DNA of 10,254 nucleotides from the NCBI GenBank assembly GCA_038259365.1, contig JBBSOW010000112.1, positions 1 through 10,254 on the forward strand, written 5' to 3'. The translations under genes were made by a program, and so were the position numbers. Numbering within the stretch: the stretch's first letter is position 1; the number at the start of each line of letters is the position of its first letter. This document shows positions 7,498-10,254 of the stretch, in pieces. The notes under the pieces are model-generated. The model worked only from the letters and a program-made list of their open reading frames with translations. It was not told the origin of the DNA and did not search any database. Origin of the DNA: JBBSOW01 sp038259365. Lineage in GTDB: Bacteria > Actinomycetota > Actinomycetes > Propionibacteriales > Propionibacteriaceae.

Positions 7498-7944
7498 CTA
7501 GCTCGACTCGCTGTTGTGAGGCCCGGGGAAAGGGCGAACGCCGAGAGTCAATAGCAGATTGGCGTAGGTGCGAATATCGGCGGTGACCACCACCAGCGCG
7601 AGGTCCGGTGACATCGCCGCTCGGTAGAAGTCTTGGCGCTCCAGCTCGTGGACCGGCATCGGGCTCAGTTGGCGCCGGTAGTCGGCAACGGCGGGCGGCA
7701 GCGCCTGCCCGGAGGGCGGCACCATCACCGTCGCCGCTTCCCAGGGAGCGGCCGTGCGCAGTTGGTTCAGCACCGCCGGCACGTCGAGCACGCCCGGTGT
7801 GAGATTGAGGTGGACGACGTCGGCATTCGGACCGACCGCGGTGGAGGCGGGGTAGTGCCCGTCCGCCAGTAGGACCGTTGCCCCGTGCCCGGCGCGGGCC
7901 AGCGCAGCGAGCATCTGAGGATGGATGAGGTCGGTCATCAGCAT
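7498..7944 (-). CDS. fucU: L-fucose mutarotase, RbsD/FucU family
   Basis: This small cytoplasmic protein of 148 residues interconverts the anomers of L-fucose and so supplies the form used by the dehydrogenase. The family pattern is clear: an N-terminal I-H-P-Q-M-L-A-A-L-A-R-A-G-H-G, then A-D-G-H-Y-P-A with the catalytic-region His, then the C-terminal F-Y-R-A and Y-A-N-L-L-L-T-L-G-V, as in FucU proteins of about 140 residues. The start at 7944 has AAAGGA at 7955-7960 ten bases upstream and overlaps the previous gene by seven bases. The in-frame ATG at 7938, which makes TGATG with the upstream stop, is an alternative start two codons later. A 61-base gap with nothing notable separates it from the FAH-family gene. 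Assignment to fucose rather than ribose or rhamnose rests on the FucU-like pattern and on fucD nearby. Confidence 0.88.
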   Translation of the reverse strand: MLMTDLIHPQMLAALARAGHGATVLLADGHYPASTAVGPNADVVHLNLTPGVLDVPAVLNQLRTAAPWEAATVMVPPSGQALPPAVADYRRQLSPMPVHELERQDFYRAAMSPDLALVVVTADIRTYANLLLTLGVRPFPGPHNSESS

Positions 7945-8909
7945 CGTTCGTCGTTCCTTTCGAAGGAGGTGTCTGTCGCGCTGGCGTGGGACAGTCGGTT
8001 CGACAGCCGGTAGACGTTGGCGGCCGTGGCTCCCAGGATGTCAGCCTGTTCATCAGGGGTTAGGTCGGTGATGAGGTCGCTGACCGTCTCGGCCCAGCGC
8101 TGCCATCGTGCGGCTAGCTCGCAGACCGGCCAGTCGGATCCGAACATCATCCGGTTGGGTCCGAACGCGTGCAGTACGACGTCGAACGCGGGCACCAGAT
8201 CCACGATGCTCCAGCTCCTCCAGTTGGCCTCGGTCACGAGCCCGGACAACTTGCAGGTCACCTGCTGGTGGGTGCCGAGCAGGCACAACCGCGAGGCCCA
8301 TAACGACAGCTGTTCGGCTCGCGCAGTGGGCGACCCCGCCAGGGCAGGTTTTCCGGCGTGGTTGAGGACCAGCTCCAGCGTCGGCAGCCTCTCGGCGAGC
8401 GTCACGACCGAGGTCAGCTGGTGCGGGTGGACCAGCACGTCGAAGCTCAACCCCGCATCACGCACTCGACCCAGGTTCGACAGGACCCGCGGCCGCAGCA
8501 GCCACTGGGGATCGCTCTCGTCCTGCACGAGGTGGCGGATGCCCCGCAGCCGTTCACCTCCTGGGGAGCAGCGAAGACTGGCGAGCTGGTCATCGACGTC
8601 CACGGATTCCAGGTCGACCCACCCGACGACAGCACCAACGAGGGCGTCCGTAGATGCCGTCTGCAGGAGCGTTGTCGTCTCCGCGTCCGAGGCCAGTGCC
8701 TGCACCAGGACGGTTGCCCCCACCGGAGTTCCGCCGACGCCACGCGCTGCGGCTTCGCGATAGTCAGCCAGGTCGAATGGGCGTCGCAGCGGTGCGAGCC
8801 CGGTCGATTCAAGCCAGGCGTGCCGATGTGTCGACGGGTCCCAGAGATGGTGATGGGCATCGACGACGTAGCTGCTGCCCGGACCCTCCACCGCTCGTGG
8901 TTCAGTCAC
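7938..8909 (-). CDS. Amidohydrolase-family lactonase, probable L-fucono-lactone hydrolase
   Basis: This is a metal-dependent TIM-barrel hydrolase of the amidohydrolase 2 (COG3618) family, 323 residues. It is expected to open L-fuconolactone to L-fuconate, between the dehydrogenase and FucD steps. Family motifs appear in order: V-V-D-A-H19-H-H21-L-W-D, G-I-R-H-L-V-Q (123-129), F-D-V-L-V-H-P (156-162), L-N-H184-A-G-K-P, C-K-L-S-G-L (219-224) and F-G-S-D259-W-P-V. The start is GTG 8909, with GGAG at 8915-8918 five bases upstream, overlapping the fucD stop by eight bases. The frame stays open to 9317, but that extension lies inside fucD, has low-complexity Ser/Arg/Thr composition and precedes the real fold, so it was not used. 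COG3618 members also open rhamnono- and galactono-lactones, so the sugar is assigned by context. Confidence 0.88.
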   Translation of the reverse strand: MTEPRAVEGPGSSYVVDAHHHLWDPSTHRHAWLESTGLAPLRRPFDLADYREAAARGVGGTPVGATVLVQALASDAETTTLLQTASTDALVGAVVGWVDLESVDVDDQLASLRCSPGGERLRGIRHLVQDESDPQWLLRPRVLSNLGRVRDAGLSFDVLVHPHQLTSVVTLAERLPTLELVLNHAGKPALAGSPTARAEQLSLWASRLCLLGTHQQVTCKLSGLVTEANWRSWSIVDLVPAFDVVLHAFGPNRMMFGSDWPVCELAARWQRWAETVSDLITDLTPDEQADILGATAANVYRLSNRLSHASATDTSFERNDERC

Positions 8910-10224
8910 GCCCGCTCCACACCCGACCCGTCGGATAAAGATGGGACTCCAACGTGTCCGCCAAGATGTCCGCGCCGAGCCCGGGGCTGCGGGGAGCCTC
9001 GTATCGCCCGCCGGAGACGACGACCGGGTTGACGAAGTGTTCGTGCAGGTGGTCGACGAACTCAATGGCTCGACCCTCCACGGTGCCGGAGACTGCAATA
9101 AAGTCGAACATAGACAGGTGCTGGACCATCTCACACAATCCGACTCCCCCGGCGTGTGGGCACACGGGCACCTGGAACTTCGCCGCCAACAGCAGGTTCG
9201 CGATGTTCTCGTTGATCCCGCCCACCCGAGCGGAGTCGATCTGGACGACATCGACCGACCCGGCCTGCAGTAGCTGTTTGAACACCACCCGGTTTGCCGC
9301 GTGCTCGCCGGTGGCAACCTTGATCGGGTGGATGGCGCGGCGAATCACCGCGTGCGCGAGGATGTCATCCGGTGAGGTGGGCTCCTCGATCCAGTACGGG
9401 TCGTAGCCGGCAAAGGCCTTCATCGCGGTGATGGCCTCGGCGACATCCCACTTCTGGTTGGCGTCCAAGGCAATACGGACCCGCTCCCCCACGGCCTCCC
9501 TGACCAGGGAGATCCGGCGTACGTCGTCGGTAATATCGCCACCAACCTTGAGCTTGATCTGGGCGAAACCCGCGGCGACCGCCTCCTTCGCCAGCCGCAC
9601 CATCTTCTCGTCCGAGTATCCCAACCAGCCAGGGGAGGTCGTATACGCCGGATAGCCCGAATCGAGAAGTTCGTCGATGCGAGCCGAACGACCAGGCTCG
9701 CCCCGGCGCAGGATGTCCAGTGCCTCGTCACGGGTGAGGGCGTCACTGAGATACCGGAAGTCCACCAGATCAACCAGCTGCTCGGGTGTCATGCTGGCCA
9801 GAAACAGCCAGACCGGCTGATTCGCCCTCTTGGCGGCCAGGTCCCACGCCGCGTTGATGACGCCCCCGATCGCCATGTGCATCACGCCCTTCTCCGGGCC
9901 GAGCCACCGCAGCTGCGGATCATTCACCAATCCCCGCGAGAAACCACCCAGGTCGTCGCAGATCTCATCCACGTTTCGCCCCACCACATACGGTGCCAGC
10001 GTCCTGATGGCCATGGCCTGCACGTCGTTGCCACGGCCGGTGGTGAACACCAACGCGTGCCCCTCGAGCCCATCACCATCGTCAGTGCGCAAGCGCACGT
10101 AAGCGGCCGAGTAGTCCGGATCCTTGTTCATTGCGTCAGAACCATCGAGAAACTTCGACGTCGGGAACCGGACATCCCTGACATCAAGGGCGATAACGCG
10201 CGTACGCGACGAAGCTGAGGGCAT
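8902..10224 (-). CDS. fucD: L-fuconate dehydratase (enolase superfamily)
   Basis: This 440-residue Mg2+-dependent enolase-superfamily enzyme dehydrates L-fuconate to 2-keto-3-deoxy-L-fuconate. The full active site of characterised FucD is visible: the K-L-K226 base on I-K-L-K-V-G, metal ligands D254 (D-A-N-Q-K-W), E280 (E-E-P-T-S-P-D-D) and E307 (T-G-E-H), and the acid/base H357 in C-P-H-A-G-G-V-G-L-C-E. As I recall the Xanthomonas campestris FucD numbering, all five are shifted by six residues, which argues for strict orthology; this was not checked by alignment. The start ATG 10224 has GGAGGT (10229-10234) close upstream. It is the first visible gene of the minus-strand series; its promoter lies beyond the right edge or within the last 20 bases. 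FucD enzymes also act on L-galactonate and D-arabinonate, so L-fucose is likely but not the only possible sugar. Confidence 0.95.
   Translation of the reverse strand: MPSASSRTRVIALDVRDVRFPTSKFLDGSDAMNKDPDYSAAYVRLRTDDGDGLEGHALVFTTGRGNDVQAMAIRTLAPYVVGRNVDEICDDLGGFSRGLVNDPQLRWLGPEKGVMHMAIGGVINAAWDLAAKRANQPVWLFLASMTPEQLVDLVDFRYLSDALTRDEALDILRRGEPGRSARIDELLDSGYPAYTTSPGWLGYSDEKMVRLAKEAVAAGFAQIKLKVGGDITDDVRRISLVREAVGERVRIALDANQKWDVAEAITAMKAFAGYDPYWIEEPTSPDDILAHAVIRRAIHPIKVATGEHAANRVVFKQLLQAGSVDVVQIDSARVGGINENIANLLLAAKFQVPVCPHAGGVGLCEMVQHLSMFDFIAVSGTVEGRAIEFVDHLHEHFVNPVVVSGGRYEAPRSPGLGADILADTLESHLYPTGRVWSGRD
8915..8918 (-). promoter_or_regulatory. Ribosome binding site that fixes the lactonase start
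   Basis: GGAG on the minus strand, five bases before the GTG at 8909 and inside the end of fucD. It decides against the long upstream extension of this reading frame. Confidence 0.55.
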
Positions 10225-10228
10225 GAAG

Positions 10229-10234
10229 ACCTCC
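10229..10234 (-). promoter_or_regulatory. Ribosome binding site for fucD
   Basis: GGAGGT on the minus strand, four bases before the ATG at 10224. It is the strongest Shine-Dalgarno match in the window and fits fucD as the first gene of its operon. The remaining 20 bases to the window edge show no clear promoter. Confidence 0.75.
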
Positions 10235-10254
10235 GGGTGACGTGGAATGACTAG

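Noticed and set aside
7955..7968. Near-palindrome TCCTTTCGAAGGAG upstream of fucU, considered as an operator
   Set aside because: It lies inside the end of the lactonase gene, the symmetry is offset by one base, and part of it is explained by the fucU ribosome site.
8910..9317. Open extension upstream of the lactonase start, adding about 136 residues
   Set aside because: It lies wholly antiparallel-free but out of frame inside fucD, on the same strand, has no family similarity and an Arg/Ser/Thr-rich composition; a ribosome site supports GTG 8909 instead.

Overview
The window is high-GC DNA with GTG as well as ATG starts, Shine-Dalgarno-like sites and tightly overlapping genes. This suggests an actinomycete (Actinomycetota), but genus and order cannot be fixed from the sequence. 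The window holds one coherent carbohydrate-use locus arranged as two convergent gene sets. No RNA genes, CRISPR arrays or insertion sequences were seen. No stretch longer than 300 bases lacks a gene; the longest gap is 274 bases, at 3212-3485.

Plus strand, 2-4886: a CUT1-type sugar ABC importer (a lipoprotein substrate-binding protein truncated by the left edge, then two permeases), followed after the 274-base gap by a type I (formylglycine) sulfatase. The sulfatase has no signal peptide, so it probably acts in the cytoplasm. The importer's ATPase is not in the window.

Minus strand, 10224 down to 5036: six genes in one tight, overlapping series. In transcription order they are L-fuconate dehydratase (fucD), an amidohydrolase-family lactonase, the sugar mutarotase FucU, a fumarylacetoacetate-hydrolase (FAH) family protein, a short-chain dehydrogenase, and an aldo/keto reductase. 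Together they match the non-phosphorylating (oxidative) L-fucose pathway: fucose anomerisation, oxidation to fuconolactone, lactone opening, dehydration to 2-keto-3-deoxyfuconate, oxidation to the 2,4-diketo acid, and hydrolytic cleavage to pyruvate and L-lactate.

The best joint reading is a locus for importing sulfated fucose (or short sulfated fuco-oligosaccharides), removing sulfate inside the cell, and oxidising the fucose to central metabolites. Two points stand out. The cytoplasmic sulfatase couples a sulfated-sugar uptake step to this pathway. The FAH-family gene lacks roughly 85-95 central residues, cleanly and in frame, including a metal-binding segment, so the last pathway step may be broken here or supplied from elsewhere in the genome.
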